A stretch of 64,000 nucleotides of DNA. It comes from Blastopirellula marina (GTDB taxonomy: Bacteria; Planctomycetota; Planctomycetia; Pirellulales; Pirellulaceae). The stretch lies in assembly GCF_002967715.1 (NCBI RefSeq), contig NZ_PUIA01000001.1, positions 1 to 64,000 on the forward strand. Reading direction: 5' to 3'. Made by a program: the position numbers and the translations under genes. Below the pieces are notes generated by a model. The model did not search any database and was not told the DNA's origin. It saw only the letters and a list, made by a program, of their open reading frames with translations. Shown here in pieces: positions 43,546-53,430 of this stretch. Every line of letters begins with the position of its first letter. Position 1 is the first letter of the stretch.

Positions 43546-45027
43546 GTGACATTCGTTGCCACTACCCGCTTCCGCTCCGAGAAAGTCACCTCGTTGGACG
43601 CCAGTCAATCCGTTACCGATTCGCAACAGTACCAGGAAGCACTGGACTGGTTGTTTCAGCGGATCAATTACGAGCGAACCACCGACATTCCCTACCGGTC
43701 GCGGAATTTCAAGCTCGATCGGATGCAGGCCTTCCTGCAGCGACTGGGGGACCCCCAAAACCAGCTAAAGATCGTGCACGTCGCCGGTACGAAGGGAAAG
43801 GGATCGACCTCGGCGTTTCTTTCCAACATTCTGTGGAAAGCAGGCTACCATGTCGGGCGGTTCACCTCGCCCCACCTAGAGAGGCTTGAAGAACGTTATT
43901 GGCTCGACGGAGGGAACTGCACTGCCGAGGACATTATCGGGCTGGTGAATGCCGTTCGCCCGGTTGTGGCTCAGATGGACGAGTCCGCCAGCGCCGACGA
44001 CCGTCTGACTTTCTTTGAGATAACCACGGCGATGGGCTTTCTGCTGTTTGCCGAGCGAGGCGTGGACTTTGCTGTGATCGAAGTGGGCTTGGGTGGCCGA
44101 CTCGATTCGACCAACGTGTGCCAACCACTGCTGTGCATCATTACCAGTATCAGCCGCGATCATACGGCCCTTTTAGGAAACACTCTCGCAGAGATTGCCG
44201 GAGAGAAAGCTGGGATCATCAAGCCAGGCATCCCGGTCGTCAGTGGTGTGATGGCCGCGGAAGCTCAGCAGGTGATCATCGACGTTTCCCGGCGGAACGA
44301 TTCGACGCTCGAACAACTCGGCGATCAGTTTACCAGTGTTCCTTTGCCCGACTCTTGGCAGAAAGCGGAGGCCGCTGGGCTCTTTCAGCAGGCGTTTGAA
44401 TTCCAGTGGCACGCGAAACCGAAGCAGCAGCTGGCAATTGGCGTTAAGGGAGATCACCAGGTTGCCAACGCTGGGCTGGCCATTGCAGCCGTTGAAAAGC
44501 TGCGCGAGATGGGGCACGCGATTCCGCCGGAAGCCCTGCCGACCGGGCTGATCACAACGCAACTGCCAGCACGCATTGAATGTTTATCGGAGCGTCCGGT
44601 GGTAATAGTCGATGCGGCTCACAACGATGCTTCAGCTGCTGCGCTGGTAACGGTTTTGAATAAGCATTTCCCGGATCGACGGCGTCACCTGGTCTTTGCT
44701 TCCAGTGGCGATAAGGATCATGCCGCCGTTCTCTCGCATTTGCTCGGGGTGTTTCATCAGGCCTGGCTCACTAAATATGGTTTCAGCAGCAGGGCCACCA
44801 GTCCCGAACAGCTTCTGAAGGTGATCGAGTCGATCGAGTGCGATCGCTCGCTGCCGATATATACGGCCGACGAGGCCAAGGTCGCGTTTCATGAAGCGTT
44901 GGCAGCGACCGGTAAGGACGATGTGCTGGTCGTCACTGGTTCGTTCTTTATCGCGGCCGAGTTCAAACGCTTCTGGCGCGAGATGGGTGCCGATACGCAG
45001 CCGGCGGCTTCTCCGGCGACGCGGTAG
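43546..45027 (+). CDS. folC: Folylpolyglutamate/dihydrofolate synthase
   Basis: FolC adds glutamate to dihydropteroate and to folates. The 493-residue protein shows VHVAGTKGKGSTSAFL (P-loop, about 78-93), the TSPHLERLEERYW loop, FFEITTAMGFLLFA and EVGLGGRLDSTN, all typical of FolC. The C-terminal Mur-ligase domain has VVIVDAAHNDASAA. The GTG start at 43546 has GATAGGAA upstream; a TTG about 16 codons later is an alternative. Its end abuts the end of the convergent cyclase gene with no gap. Confidence 0.92.
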   Translation: MTFVATTRFRSEKVTSLDASQSVTDSQQYQEALDWLFQRINYERTTDIPYRSRNFKLDRMQAFLQRLGDPQNQLKIVHVAGTKGKGSTSAFLSNILWKAGYHVGRFTSPHLERLEERYWLDGGNCTAEDIIGLVNAVRPVVAQMDESASADDRLTFFEITTAMGFLLFAERGVDFAVIEVGLGGRLDSTNVCQPLLCIITSISRDHTALLGNTLAEIAGEKAGIIKPGIPVVSGVMAAEAQQVIIDVSRRNDSTLEQLGDQFTSVPLPDSWQKAEAAGLFQQAFEFQWHAKPKQQLAIGVKGDHQVANAGLAIAAVEKLREMGHAIPPEALPTGLITTQLPARIECLSERPVVIVDAAHNDASAAALVTVLNKHFPDRRRHLVFASSGDKDHAAVLSHLLGVFHQAWLTKYGFSSRATSPEQLLKVIESIECDRSLPIYTADEAKVAFHEALAATGKDDVLVVTGSFFIAAEFKRFWREMGADTQPAASPATR

Positions 45028-46770
45028 CTACTTGGTGTGTCGCTCGATGGTGCCGCTCCAATCAGCAGGGCATTGATTCTCGTAGCTCTGCATAAACTGC
45101 AGCAGAAGGTTGCGCGGACCGAACTGCATAGGCAGCGACTCAAGCGTCGAGATCGCCCGCGGCCAGTTGCCTTCCTCGAACGAGATCAGCCCCTGCGAAA
45201 AATTCGGCAACCAGGGGAGTTCGCCGGAATTGATCGTGAAGATCTGCGTCGTTTGCCGCAGCCCCGACAGCCGAAAGCTTCCCAGGCGTAAGAACGTATT
45301 CGGGGGCATCGACGGATGGCTTTGCAGTTGGACGGCGGCCTGTTCATCCAGCAGAAGGGGAATGCCCAGCGGTTTGGTCATGCCTTCGATTCGCGAAGCC
45401 AAATTGACGGGAGGACCAAAGGCGGTCACTTTGACCTGGTCGCGGCTACCGATCATGCCGGCAACCGCTTGCCCGGCGGCAATACCAATGCCGGCTTGGG
45501 CTGGTGTATCGCTGCAAAGGAACTCGGTCCCGGCGAGCGCTTGCACAATCTCCCAGGCAGCTTGAATGCAGCCTAGCGGGTTCTCGGATGTCGCAATGGG
45601 CCAGCCCCAGAAGCCCATGACCGCGTCCCCATGGAAATCGCCGATAACTCCCTGCTGGGCCAGGATTGCCGAAGTAATGATCGAAAGGGTTTCGCTGGTC
45701 TGATGCAGGTAAGGAATCAGGCGATCGATGTTCTCTTCCGTGGCGGTCGAGAAACCCCGCAGGTCGCAAAACAGGACCATCAAGCCAGCTTCTCGCGGAG
45801 CCAGGTAACTTTCAATGTCGGTCGAAACCTGATCCAAGAGACCCGGCGTGAAGAACTGGTTCAACTGCGATTGCCGGCGTTCGAGGGCCATGTTGCGCGA
45901 GAGATTAGCGAACGTCGAACCGACCAGTTCCGCAAACTTGATGTCGTCTTGCAGGATCTCGACCTCGGATAGATTGCCTTCGAGCCGTGCTCGCCTGCCG
46001 GAAATGTACAGCGCGGCCGCTTGATGCAGCTTGATTTCCAAGGGAATGCACATCGCCCAATCATGCCCGGCGATTTGCGTGAATTCAGCATCAGCCGGGT
46101 CGGGTTCGTTGGGCCAGACATGCAAGACACACATCTGAGAACCGATCGCGTTCTCGATCAGGCTTTGGCTCGAACCCCCCGGCGTCGATACGCCGTCGCG
46201 ACTGTCCCAGGCAATCGGGGAGAAGCTATGAGGCTCGTCTTTGGTGGTCTGTTCCAGAAGCTGAACATCGGTGGCGTGCGGAATGCCATGTAAAAGCTGC
46301 TGTAGTGTGATCGTGATGAGCTGTTCGTGGTCGGTCGAAGCGGTCATCTTCGAGACCAAATCGGTCAGCATCTCGATCCGGCCCGGCGTTTTGCGAAAAG
46401 AGGTTCGGCGGATCTCTTCGGGGCGGATGGTGACTTCGGTGCGGGGGCTGCGATGCGGCAACGGCATCGTCGGCTCGGAATCTTCCAGAAGAAACTCGGT
46501 GTGCCCAATGACGAAATGCTCGCCTGGGTCGAGCATGAACGAGATACGCGGCCGCGAATCATAAAAGATCGGGTTGCCAGCTTCTTCGAACTTCCGGATC
46601 TCCAACTGCACGCCGTTCCAGTTCAGTTGGGCATGCTTCGACGAGACCTGCTTGTCCCACGAGATGGGATAGGACGGTGTCGAACGCCCCAGGACAAACG
46701 GCTGATTGGGAACCAGCCGTCGTCGCCAACGCTGCGAGGAAAGCGTATCTCGGGCGAACAATTCAGCCAT
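45028..46770 (-). CDS. FHA-GAF-class III nucleotide cyclase
   Basis: The 580-residue protein has an FHA domain (about 25-100; FVLGRST and [10 protein letters not shown] supply the phosphothreonine-binding Arg, Ser and His), a GAF-like domain (about 120-290) and a class III cyclase domain (about 325-500). Both metal-binding Asp are visible, in [10 protein letters not shown] and [14 protein letters not shown]. The cyclic nucleotide made cannot be settled without alignment. It lies 13 bases after a receptor kinase gene, so phosphorylation by the kinase may be sensed by the FHA domain. Confidence 0.88.
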   Translation of the reverse strand: MAELFARDTLSSQRWRRRLVPNQPFVLGRSTPSYPISWDKQVSSKHAQLNWNGVQLEIRKFEEAGNPIFYDSRPRISFMLDPGEHFVIGHTEFLLEDSEPTMPLPHRSPRTEVTIRPEEIRRTSFRKTPGRIEMLTDLVSKMTASTDHEQLITITLQQLLHGIPHATDVQLLEQTTKDEPHSFSPIAWDSRDGVSTPGGSSQSLIENAIGSQMCVLHVWPNEPDPADAEFTQIAGHDWAMCIPLEIKLHQAAALYISGRRARLEGNLSEVEILQDDIKFAELVGSTFANLSRNMALERRQSQLNQFFTPGLLDQVSTDIESYLAPREAGLMVLFCDLRGFSTATEENIDRLIPYLHQTSETLSIITSAILAQQGVIGDFHGDAVMGFWGWPIATSENPLGCIQAAWEIVQALAGTEFLCSDTPAQAGIGIAAGQAVAGMIGSRDQVKVTAFGPPVNLASRIEGMTKPLGIPLLLDEQAAVQLQSHPSMPPNTFLRLGSFRLSGLRQTTQIFTINSGELPWLPNFSQGLISFEEGNWPRAISTLESLPMQFGPRNLLLQFMQSYENQCPADWSGTIERHTK

Positions 46771-46783
46771 TCTGGCCCCTGGA

Positions 46784-48985
46784 TTATGGTTTCTTGCCTG
46801 TCTTGGCCGGCGCGATAATCGTCGTCAATTCATGGGGTGGAATGACACTGCTTGTATCGCCGATGGCCATGGCTCCGACTTTCACGCGACGCAGAGCCCT
46901 TACCACAAAATACCATAGCGTCAGAATGACGAGAATAATCAAGCTGGCCGCCAGGATGGCCTGTCGCGAAAGCTGATCGCCCAGTTCGTAGATCGGTTTC
47001 ACGGCAAACCGGTGGTCTTCCTGCACCACCACGACCAGGCCGGTGGAACCGGGGTCTTGCTCGGTTTGTTGCGTTCGATGAGGCAGCGAGACACGCTTAG
47101 CAGCGAAGATCCACGACTTGTCATACTCTTTGCCGAGGTTGTCGCGACCAATCGGATCTTGGCCAACGACCGGAATTCCGGCTTCGAACTTGCCAAGCTT
47201 AACGCGGTACTTGTCCTCTTCCGAAAAGCGGATCGGGACGATTTCGCCTTGTTCGAGCAACTTGTCAAAGAGGGGGTGCTGCAGGATGACTCCTTGGGTG
47301 GGGGCGTCGCGTCCGTCGACCAAAACGGCAAACTGATGTTCGGCCGGTTCCAGGCTCGTGAACTTCCCAACGTCGATCGACATCGCCACGATCCCCACGA
47401 TCTTGCCATTGGTACGCAGGGGAGTCGACATGGCGACCTTCCACGTCCCCGACGCGGTACTGAGGAACACGGCCGAAAGGTGCGTATCGTGGATCGGCTC
47501 TGGCGTAGGGTCTGTCGGCGCGAGATCGGCACTGCCCCCGTGGAAATACGTTCGATAGCCGAAATAACCACCAATGGGCGACACGGACGGATCGACGTCG
47601 AACGACGAGGCGATATGAAATCCTTGGGCATCGGTCACGAACCAACTGGCCGTGTTCTTTTGCGAAGGAAGCTCGAACTGGGCGCGGATTCGCTTCTGCA
47701 ACGCTTGCCGCTTGGGGTGTTCTTGAAACGCAATGCGTTCGGGGGTCTGATTTGCCCCGGTGGCCCGCTCTTCGTGTAGCTTTTCCAGTAGCTTGCTCAG
47801 GTCTGGATCGTAAACGGTATTGAGATAGAGGTCGACGAATTCGGGGTCCGTTGCAAGACGTTCCACCTCTTTGAAGCGATCTTCGATCGCGTTGGAGACG
47901 TTCGTGGCGGCTAACTCGGCCGCGAAACGATTGCTTTCGTACGTCTTGGCAATCATGGCGTTTTCGCTGGTACGCATGACAGCCTTGTAGTTCTGCCAGC
48001 CGAAGAACAGGCCAATGGTCAGCAGGATGGCCGGCCCCAAGATCCCCAGCAGGATAAGTGGGCGGCGGTAACGATTGCGCTCTCGCTCGTTCAACGCATC
48101 GAAGATTTCCTGAACATTGCGATATCGTTCGCGTGGATTGACCGCAATGGCCCGGTCGATGAGATGGACCAGTTCGCGATCGATACCGCGGATCTTCTTG
48201 TGTGCCTCTGGCGGAGGGGAAATCGCAATGACCCGGCGGTATTTTTCCAGGCGATCGCGTAGCCCTGATGTCGAGTCTATTTCTCCAACACTGGAAGAAG
48301 AGCGAAACGGAGGCTCGCCAACCAGCATCGTATAGAGCAGGGCCCCTAATGCATACACATCCCAGCGTACGTCGGGCGAGGCCTCGATATCGGCTTGTTC
48401 CGGGGCCATGAAGAACAAGGTTCCCAGAGCCGGTCGCTGGTCGTTAGAGAGCCGCGATTGGCCGAAATCGGCGATACGTGCCTTTCCGTCCTGGTCCAAT
48501 AGGATATTGGCCGGCTTCAGATCACAATGGAAAATGCCTTTCCCGTGAGCATGCAACAGACCAATGACGACGTCTTTGAACGTTTGAATCGCGGCCTCGA
48601 TTTCCATGGCTCCCCCTCGACGCAGGAGATCTTCCAGCGAACCATTGGGAAGGTATTCCATGACATAATAGGGAGGTTCCGCGTTCCAGCCCACTTCCAG
48701 TAACTGGACGACGTAGCGATCGGCCGACAGGAAGACGAGTTTCTCGACTTCCGACGCAATCAAGCTTTCGTCCAGGGCCCCACGGTGGTGGTAGATTTTG
48801 ATGGCGACCCGGCGACCGGTGTTCTGGTCGGTGGCGACCCAGACCTCGCCGTAAGCTCCGCGCCCCAACAACGAATCCAGATCGTAGCCAGGTATCTCAC
48901 AAGGGGGGCGACCCTTGGGGCGGCTGAGATGTTTCGCCGCACTTAGTTGCCCCGGAGTTTGTTTTTGCGTTTCGTCGAGGCTCAT
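46784..48985 (-). CDS. Receptor Ser/Thr kinase with dCache-like sensor
   Basis: The 733-residue protein starts with a cytoplasmic kinase domain (about 35-300: GRGAYGEVW, VAIKIYHH, HCDLKPANILL, DFGQSRL, MAPEQADIE). A TM follows (about 315-337), an external sensor of about 270 residues with dCache-like features (SWFVTDAQGFHIASSFDVDP, GYFGYRTYFHG), a second TM (about 685-706) and a short tail. The catalytic loop has HCD for HRD, a non-RD kinase. ATG at 48985 (MSLDETQKQ) is chosen; upstream ATGs are possible. It leads an operon with the FHA-cyclase. Confidence 0.87.
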   Translation of the reverse strand: MSLDETQKQTPGQLSAAKHLSRPKGRPPCEIPGYDLDSLLGRGAYGEVWVATDQNTGRRVAIKIYHHRGALDESLIASEVEKLVFLSADRYVVQLLEVGWNAEPPYYVMEYLPNGSLEDLLRRGGAMEIEAAIQTFKDVVIGLLHAHGKGIFHCDLKPANILLDQDGKARIADFGQSRLSNDQRPALGTLFFMAPEQADIEASPDVRWDVYALGALLYTMLVGEPPFRSSSSVGEIDSTSGLRDRLEKYRRVIAISPPPEAHKKIRGIDRELVHLIDRAIAVNPRERYRNVQEIFDALNERERNRYRRPLILLGILGPAILLTIGLFFGWQNYKAVMRTSENAMIAKTYESNRFAAELAATNVSNAIEDRFKEVERLATDPEFVDLYLNTVYDPDLSKLLEKLHEERATGANQTPERIAFQEHPKRQALQKRIRAQFELPSQKNTASWFVTDAQGFHIASSFDVDPSVSPIGGYFGYRTYFHGGSADLAPTDPTPEPIHDTHLSAVFLSTASGTWKVAMSTPLRTNGKIVGIVAMSIDVGKFTSLEPAEHQFAVLVDGRDAPTQGVILQHPLFDKLLEQGEIVPIRFSEEDKYRVKLGKFEAGIPVVGQDPIGRDNLGKEYDKSWIFAAKRVSLPHRTQQTEQDPGSTGLVVVVQEDHRFAVKPIYELGDQLSRQAILAASLIILVILTLWYFVVRALRRVKVGAMAIGDTSSVIPPHELTTIIAPAKTGKKP

Positions 48986-49147
48986 AACATCGCAAGAGTT
49001 CGAAGATTGGGTAGATCGCCACATTTTACGGCCATTTTGCTTGAGTACCAATCACTACAAGTCCGCCCTTGCTGCTAGACAACAGAAAATGCCTTGCTAG
49101 GGTTATCCCTGGCTGGCAAAAAAAGTTGACAACGAAAGGAAAGTTTC

Positions 49148-50371
49148 ATGCTTTGTCCCCCTCGTCGCCTGCGATCGCTGTGGTGTTTGCTGGTTGTTAT
49201 TGCCAGCGGTGCGAGCGTCGCTTACGGCCAGAACGATGAGACCGACCCACCGCTGGATGGCGAAAATGGACGTCCGTTGGCCATTGGCGAGTTTCGCCCC
49301 GAGGCGATGCTGAAGGTCCGCCAGACGAATCTGACGCGAGCCAAGTTCCCCGTTGTCGACGATCACACCCACTTCCGCTATCGCTTGAAACACTCGCCTG
49401 AACAACTAGACGATTTCGTCGGGGTGATGGATCGCAACAATATCGCGTTATGTGTTAGTCTCGATGGAAAGCTGGGGGACGACTTCGACGCTCATGCCAA
49501 ATACCTGTGGACCAAGTATCCCGATCGGTTTCTGATTTACGCGAATATCGACTGGCAAGGGGATGGAGACGCTGAGAAGCCTGAGACATGGGCCTGTCAG
49601 CGTCCCGAGTTTGGTCGGCGAATGGCCCTGGAACTGGCTGAAGTGAAGAAGAAAGGGGCCAGCGGGCTCAAGCTTTTCAAGCAGTTTGGGCTGGGATACA
49701 AGGATGCCGACGGATCGCTGTTGAAGATTGATGATCCTCGCTGGGACCCCATCTGGAAAGCCTGCGGCGAGTTGGGGCTGCCGGTGATCATTCATACGGC
49801 CGATCCCGAGGCCTTCTTCCGCCCGATCGACAAAACGAACGAACGCTGGGAAGAGTTATCGCGACATCCCGACTGGAGTTTCTACGGCGATAAGTTCCCG
49901 TCGCGGGAAGAACTGCTGGCGGCACGCAATCGGGTGATCGAGCGTCACCCCGAGACAATCTTCATTGGAGCCCACATGGCAAACGACTCGGAAGACCTGG
50001 CCATCGTGGCCCAGTGGCTCGAGAAATACCCGAATCTTTACGTCGAACCAGCATCGCGCATATCGGAACTGGGACGCCAGCCATACACGTCGCGTGATTT
50101 CGTGATGAAGTACCAGGATCGGATACTGTTCGGTACCGATGGTCCCTGGCCGGAAGAACGCCTGCACTACTACTGGCGGTTCTTCGAGACCTTCGACGAA
50201 TATTTCTCCTACTCCGAGAAAGTCCCGCCACCGCAAGGGCTGTGGTACATCTACGGCATAGGATTGCCGGATGATGTTTTGAAGAAGATCTACCACGAAA
50301 ACGCCGCGCGGATTATCCCCGGGGTCGATGTGAAGTTGAAGAAGTACGTCGTCTTTCACACCGAAGAGTAA
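49148..50371 (+). CDS. Secreted amidohydrolase-2 family protein
   Basis: The 407-residue protein has a signal peptide (ending near YGQ, about residue 26) and a TIM-barrel metal hydrolase domain. Metal-site motifs are DDHTHFR (about 75-81), GASGLKLFK (about 176), VIIHTAD, FIGAHMAND and ILFGTDGPWP (about 323-332). The set fits PF04909, whose members include decarboxylases and lactonases. The substrate is unknown. Secreted forms of this family are common in planctomycetes. Confidence 0.85.
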   Translation: MLCPPRRLRSLWCLLVVIASGASVAYGQNDETDPPLDGENGRPLAIGEFRPEAMLKVRQTNLTRAKFPVVDDHTHFRYRLKHSPEQLDDFVGVMDRNNIALCVSLDGKLGDDFDAHAKYLWTKYPDRFLIYANIDWQGDGDAEKPETWACQRPEFGRRMALELAEVKKKGASGLKLFKQFGLGYKDADGSLLKIDDPRWDPIWKACGELGLPVIIHTADPEAFFRPIDKTNERWEELSRHPDWSFYGDKFPSREELLAARNRVIERHPETIFIGAHMANDSEDLAIVAQWLEKYPNLYVEPASRISELGRQPYTSRDFVMKYQDRILFGTDGPWPEERLHYYWRFFETFDEYFSYSEKVPPPQGLWYIYGIGLPDDVLKKIYHENAARIIPGVDVKLKKYVVFHTEE

Positions 50372-50552
50372 GGGGCAGATGCGAACGGAATGGTATGCGA
50401 TTCGTAGTACCTAAAAGGAGCCAGGCCCACTCAATCGTGGCAAATCGAGGTTTGTCCTTTGTTGCCGCTACGATACATTGGGCGAACCCAGGCTGTCGCC
50501 TCACTGCTACCAATGCTAGCGGCAGTTCATGTTCACGGAGGAGAATTCAAAA

Positions 50553-51656
50553 ATGACCAGGCACACATCTGTTGCTCTTGCTGCAATCACCCTTTCGCTG
50601 CTTACCGTGCATAGTGCCCTTGCTCAGCAAGGTCGCGAAGACATGATCGTTCAGCAGGCCACCGGCGTCCTGAACGAAATCATGGCGATCCCCGCTAGTG
50701 GGATTCCACAGTCGATGCTCGCCAAGGCAGAAGGGGTGGTCGTCATCCCAAATATGATCAAAGGGGGCTTCGTCGTTGGCGTGCGTCATGGTCGTGGCGT
50801 GGTGATGATTCGCGACGAGAATCGAGCCTGGCAGCCACCTCAGTTCGTCACCATGACCGGTGGTAGCGTGGGCTGGCAAGCCGGTATTCAAGCTACCGAC
50901 GTGGTCTTGGTCTTCATGACCCGTAACAGCATTCAGGGCTTGCTCAACGGTAAGTTCACCATTGGTGTCGATGCGGCCGCTTCCGCAGGGCCCGTGGGGC
51001 GAAATGCTTCGGCAGGGACCGATTTATCCCTGAAGAGCGAGATCTATTCGTACAGCCGCAGCCGAGGATTGTTCGTCGGGGCTTCGGTCGATGGCAGTTC
51101 GCTGCAGATCGATCCAGGGGCCAATCGAAACTACTACGCCAGCACCGGTTTAACACCAACCGGGCAGCCAGCGACCAACACGCCGGTACTGCCGGCTTCG
51201 GCGGCCGAACTGCTGACCACGCTGACAAAGTACTCCGACAACGTTTTGGTCGAACCAGCACAAGTCGGTGCCTATGAAGTCCCCCAGCAAACGGTCGAAC
51301 TGACTCCGGCTATACCGCCGCAAAACAGTATCAGCGTCGATCAGTTGCGGATGGAGTTAGCCGCCGCCTCGAATCGCCTGGGGAGCATGCTCGACGACCA
51401 GTGGAAAGCATATCTCGGCTTACCTAAGCAGATCTACGAACAAGGTCCGCACCCTAATCCCCAGATCCTACAGGCCTGCATTGCCCGCTACGACCAGGTT
51501 GCCGGCAACGCCAATTATGCCCCGCTTACGCAGCGACCGGACTTCCAGCATGTACATGGACTGTTGATCACCTACACTGATGCCCTGGCGGCGATGGCGG
51601 CTGAAAACGGGGCGATTAAGCTGCCTCCACCGCCGATGCAGATCCCGGCCCAGTAG
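50553..51656 (+). CDS. Secreted SYLF (Ysc84/DUF500) lipid-binding domain protein
   Basis: The 367-residue protein has a signal peptide (ending near ALA-QQ, about 24) and a SYLF domain at about 35-200. Family motifs are VVVIPNMIKGGFVVGVRHG and YSYSRSRGLFVGASVDGS. SYLF domains bind phospholipids or phosphoinositides. The last 160 residues are a separate, unassigned domain. ATG at 50553 is chosen for the GGAGGAG just upstream. A terminator follows. Confidence 0.87.
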   Translation: MTRHTSVALAAITLSLLTVHSALAQQGREDMIVQQATGVLNEIMAIPASGIPQSMLAKAEGVVVIPNMIKGGFVVGVRHGRGVVMIRDENRAWQPPQFVTMTGGSVGWQAGIQATDVVLVFMTRNSIQGLLNGKFTIGVDAAASAGPVGRNASAGTDLSLKSEIYSYSRSRGLFVGASVDGSSLQIDPGANRNYYASTGLTPTGQPATNTPVLPASAAELLTTLTKYSDNVLVEPAQVGAYEVPQQTVELTPAIPPQNSISVDQLRMELAAASNRLGSMLDDQWKAYLGLPKQIYEQGPHPNPQILQACIARYDQVAGNANYAPLTQRPDFQHVHGLLITYTDALAAMAAENGAIKLPPPPMQIPAQ

Positions 51657-51692
51657 TGGCATATTCAAAAGATCATCCGACTAATGTCGAAG

Positions 51693-51724
51693 GGAGGTCC
51701 GTGCTGCGGACCTTCTTTTTTTTT
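51693..51724 (+). terminator. Terminator after the SYLF gene
   Basis: GGAGGTCCG (51693-51701) pairs with CGGACCTTC (51707-51715; one G-U pair) and is followed by nine T. Confidence 0.88.
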
Positions 51725-51744
51725 GTGCCGTAAGTGGCCAGAAG

Positions 51745-52170
51745 CTAACTTCGCTCTCCCTGTATGGTTAGCACCAATCGACGGCCGCTGGCGTGGCTGC
51801 GGTGTTCGCACAGATAGATGCCTTGCCAGATACCCAGGTTCAGTTTTCCGTCGGTGATGGGAATGCTGAGGCTACTACCGATCATGGCCGCTTTGATGTG
51901 GGCAGGCATGTCATCGGGGCCTTCCAGCGTGTGGACGTAGGGGAAGTCTTCGTGAACGATCTTCGAGAAGGCCATCTCCAGGTCAATGCGTACGTCTGGG
52001 TCGGCATTCTCGTTGATACCCAGACTGGCCGACGTGTGCTGAATGAAGACATTCAGCAAGCCTACCGAGAATTCACGCAGTTCCGGCAGTTCGGCAAGGA
52101 TCTCTCTGGTCACCAGGTGGAAGCCGCGCGAGCGAGCTCGGAGTGTGATTTCTTTTTGAATCCAGGTCAT
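51745..52170 (-). CDS. YjbQ/UPF0047 family protein
   Basis: The 141-residue protein matches YjbQ throughout: GLLNVFIQHTSASLGINENA (about 38-57), HEDFPYVHTLEGPDDMPAHI, GSSLSIPITDGKLNLGIWQG and YLCEHRSHASGRRLVLTIQG. The conserved His residues form a metal-phosphate-like site. The family has been linked to weak thiamine-phosphate synthase activity, but its true role is open. ATG at 52170 is chosen because the family begins at MTWIQKEI; the longer frame to 52287 has an unrelated leader. Confidence 0.88.
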   Translation of the reverse strand: MTWIQKEITLRARSRGFHLVTREILAELPELREFSVGLLNVFIQHTSASLGINENADPDVRIDLEMAFSKIVHEDFPYVHTLEGPDDMPAHIKAAMIGSSLSIPITDGKLNLGIWQGIYLCEHRSHASGRRLVLTIQGERS

Positions 52171-52472
52171 TTCGGCCCCCCAAGTGGACCTCTGGGCGAG
52201 GAAAAATTCGAAGCAAGGAAAAAAGTTTTGGCAAGGGGCCTTGCCGAGTAAACCATACAGCTTCACGGATCGGTCCAGTTTCGGCAACCCGTGCGGTGAA
52301 CCATCAATGCAAGTTAAATCTCCATTAACAAGAAGCTAACGCCGCTCTAGCTGGTTGTTCTTAGAAGGTTTTTGCCTTTTGGGAAATCAAACATATCCTT
52401 TAGATCGGAAGGTAAGTCGTCGTTTGACCTTAGTAGGAAAACACGCCTTGCGGTAAGGCGCAGAAAATTCTA

Positions 52473-52500
52473 TTGACACGTTAAGCGATCGATAAATAAT
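52473..52500 (+). promoter_or_regulatory. Near-consensus sigma-70 promoter
   Basis: TTGACA (52473-52478) and AATAAT (52495-52500) are 16 bases apart: a perfect -35 and a five-of-six -10. Transcription would begin near 52507, about 370 bases before the 74-residue gene. Confidence 0.6.
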
Positions 52501-52810
52501 CGTGTGCTTGATCAGACCTGAGGAGGATCCTTAGGGAAGATCAACGGCCAAATCTCAAGACACTCTCGACCCACAAAGAATTTATTGATTTTTAATGGTC
52601 GAAGTGGAGGTCGTCAGCATTACAAGCCGAGAACTGTTTGGGTCTGGAGCCCTTTAGTTCACTGCTTTCAAAACGCGAACATTTAACTCGTGTTGATGAA
52701 GCAGAGTCGGCAATGTGCTGTCTCACGAGCGAACGGATATTGCTCTTAATACCCGCAAAGGTTAGCTGGCAGAGTTTCTGCCCTGCTGGCCTTGATCGAT
52801 ATGAACCATC

Positions 52811-52825
52811 CGGCTGTGTCAGCCG
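52811..52825 (+). promoter_or_regulatory. Leader hairpin before the 74-residue gene
   Basis: CGGCTG-TGT-CAGCCG forms a perfect 6-bp stem with a 3-base loop, 50 bases upstream of the ATG. There is no T-run after it, so it is not a simple terminator. Confidence 0.4.
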
Positions 52826-52875
52826 TACCAAATCACGCCCAGTGCGCCCCTGTTTGAAAGTAGGTATTTACGAAG

Positions 52876-53100
52876 ATGCAGAAGATCAAGAACGTTTTCG
52901 ATGCGATCCTGAAGTTCGGCCACGATGAAGACTTCGTCCCAGATGCTGGTGATGAGTTTATCCCGACCGACGCTCCAGCTGGCTCTGAAGCCAAGATTGA
53001 AGTTCTTCGCCGTCGCGTCGAGCAAGGTCTGCCACTGTGGCACGACGAAGACCGTTGCGATTACTCCGGTTTGACGGGTGCCATCCGTCCTCGCGAGTAA
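52876..53100 (+). CDS. Small conserved-looking acidic protein (74 residues), unknown
   Basis: The protein starts MQKIKNVFDAILKFGHDEDF and contains EVLRRRVEQGLPLWHDEDRC followed by DYSGLTGAIRPRE. It is soluble, acidic and has one Cys. A strong promoter lies upstream and a strong terminator just downstream, which supports a real, well-expressed monocistronic gene. No family is recognised. Confidence 0.75.
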   Translation: MQKIKNVFDAILKFGHDEDFVPDAGDEFIPTDAPAGSEAKIEVLRRRVEQGLPLWHDEDRCDYSGLTGAIRPRE

Positions 53101-53132
53101 TTTAGCGAGAACGTATCGGATGATACAGGATG

Positions 53133-53164
53133 AATGAGGGGTGGTATATACCCCTCATTTTTTT
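53133..53164 (+). terminator. Terminator after the 74-residue gene
   Basis: AATGAGGGGT (53133-53142) pairs perfectly with ACCCCTCATT (53150-53159), running into a seven-base T-run. Confidence 0.9.
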
Positions 53165-53210
53165 ATGCGCTGTGAGCAACTCTCGGTACGACTACTGATC
53201 TCGCACGTCT

Positions 53211-53316
53211 CGTAGGATGGCTACCAGCGTACTGGCAGACGGCCATCATTTCGTCCGCCTGACGCACCAAACTGGGAAGATGGCATTCGCTCTTGTTAGG
53301 CTGTAGCCACCCTACG
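53211..53316. repeat. 106-bp element with 14-bp inverted ends (MITE- or REP-like)
   Basis: CGTAGGATGGCTAC (53211-53224) and GTAGCCACCCTACG (53303-53316) are complementary except at one position. The element lies in the 330-base gap between a terminator and csrA (53101-53430), which holds no accepted gene. Only one copy was noticed in the window. Its nature is inference. Confidence 0.5.
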
Positions 53317-53430
53317 TGTTCTGCAATCATGCCCGTCGCCGGCATGATGATCGCGGTTCCATGAACTTGCGTGTAGCGACTGGGCGTGCTCGCCTGCGTC
53401 CAAGTCGCTACCGCATTGCATGGAATCGCG

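Larger units (their letters stand above)
52171..52875. other. Long gene-free region with promoter and structured leader
   Basis: No convincing protein gene lies in these 705 bases. A near-consensus promoter is at 52473-52500, preceded by a CGCCTT/AAGGCG hairpin (52444-52460). A second hairpin is at 52811-52825, 50 bases before the small gene at 52876. The stretch could be an unusually long 5' UTR or a small RNA gene. Confidence 0.5.

Noticed and set aside
52592-52831. Minus-strand frame of 79 codons in the long leader region
   Set aside because: Ser/Arg-rich, no ribosome binding site, lies opposite the probable leader of the 52876 gene.
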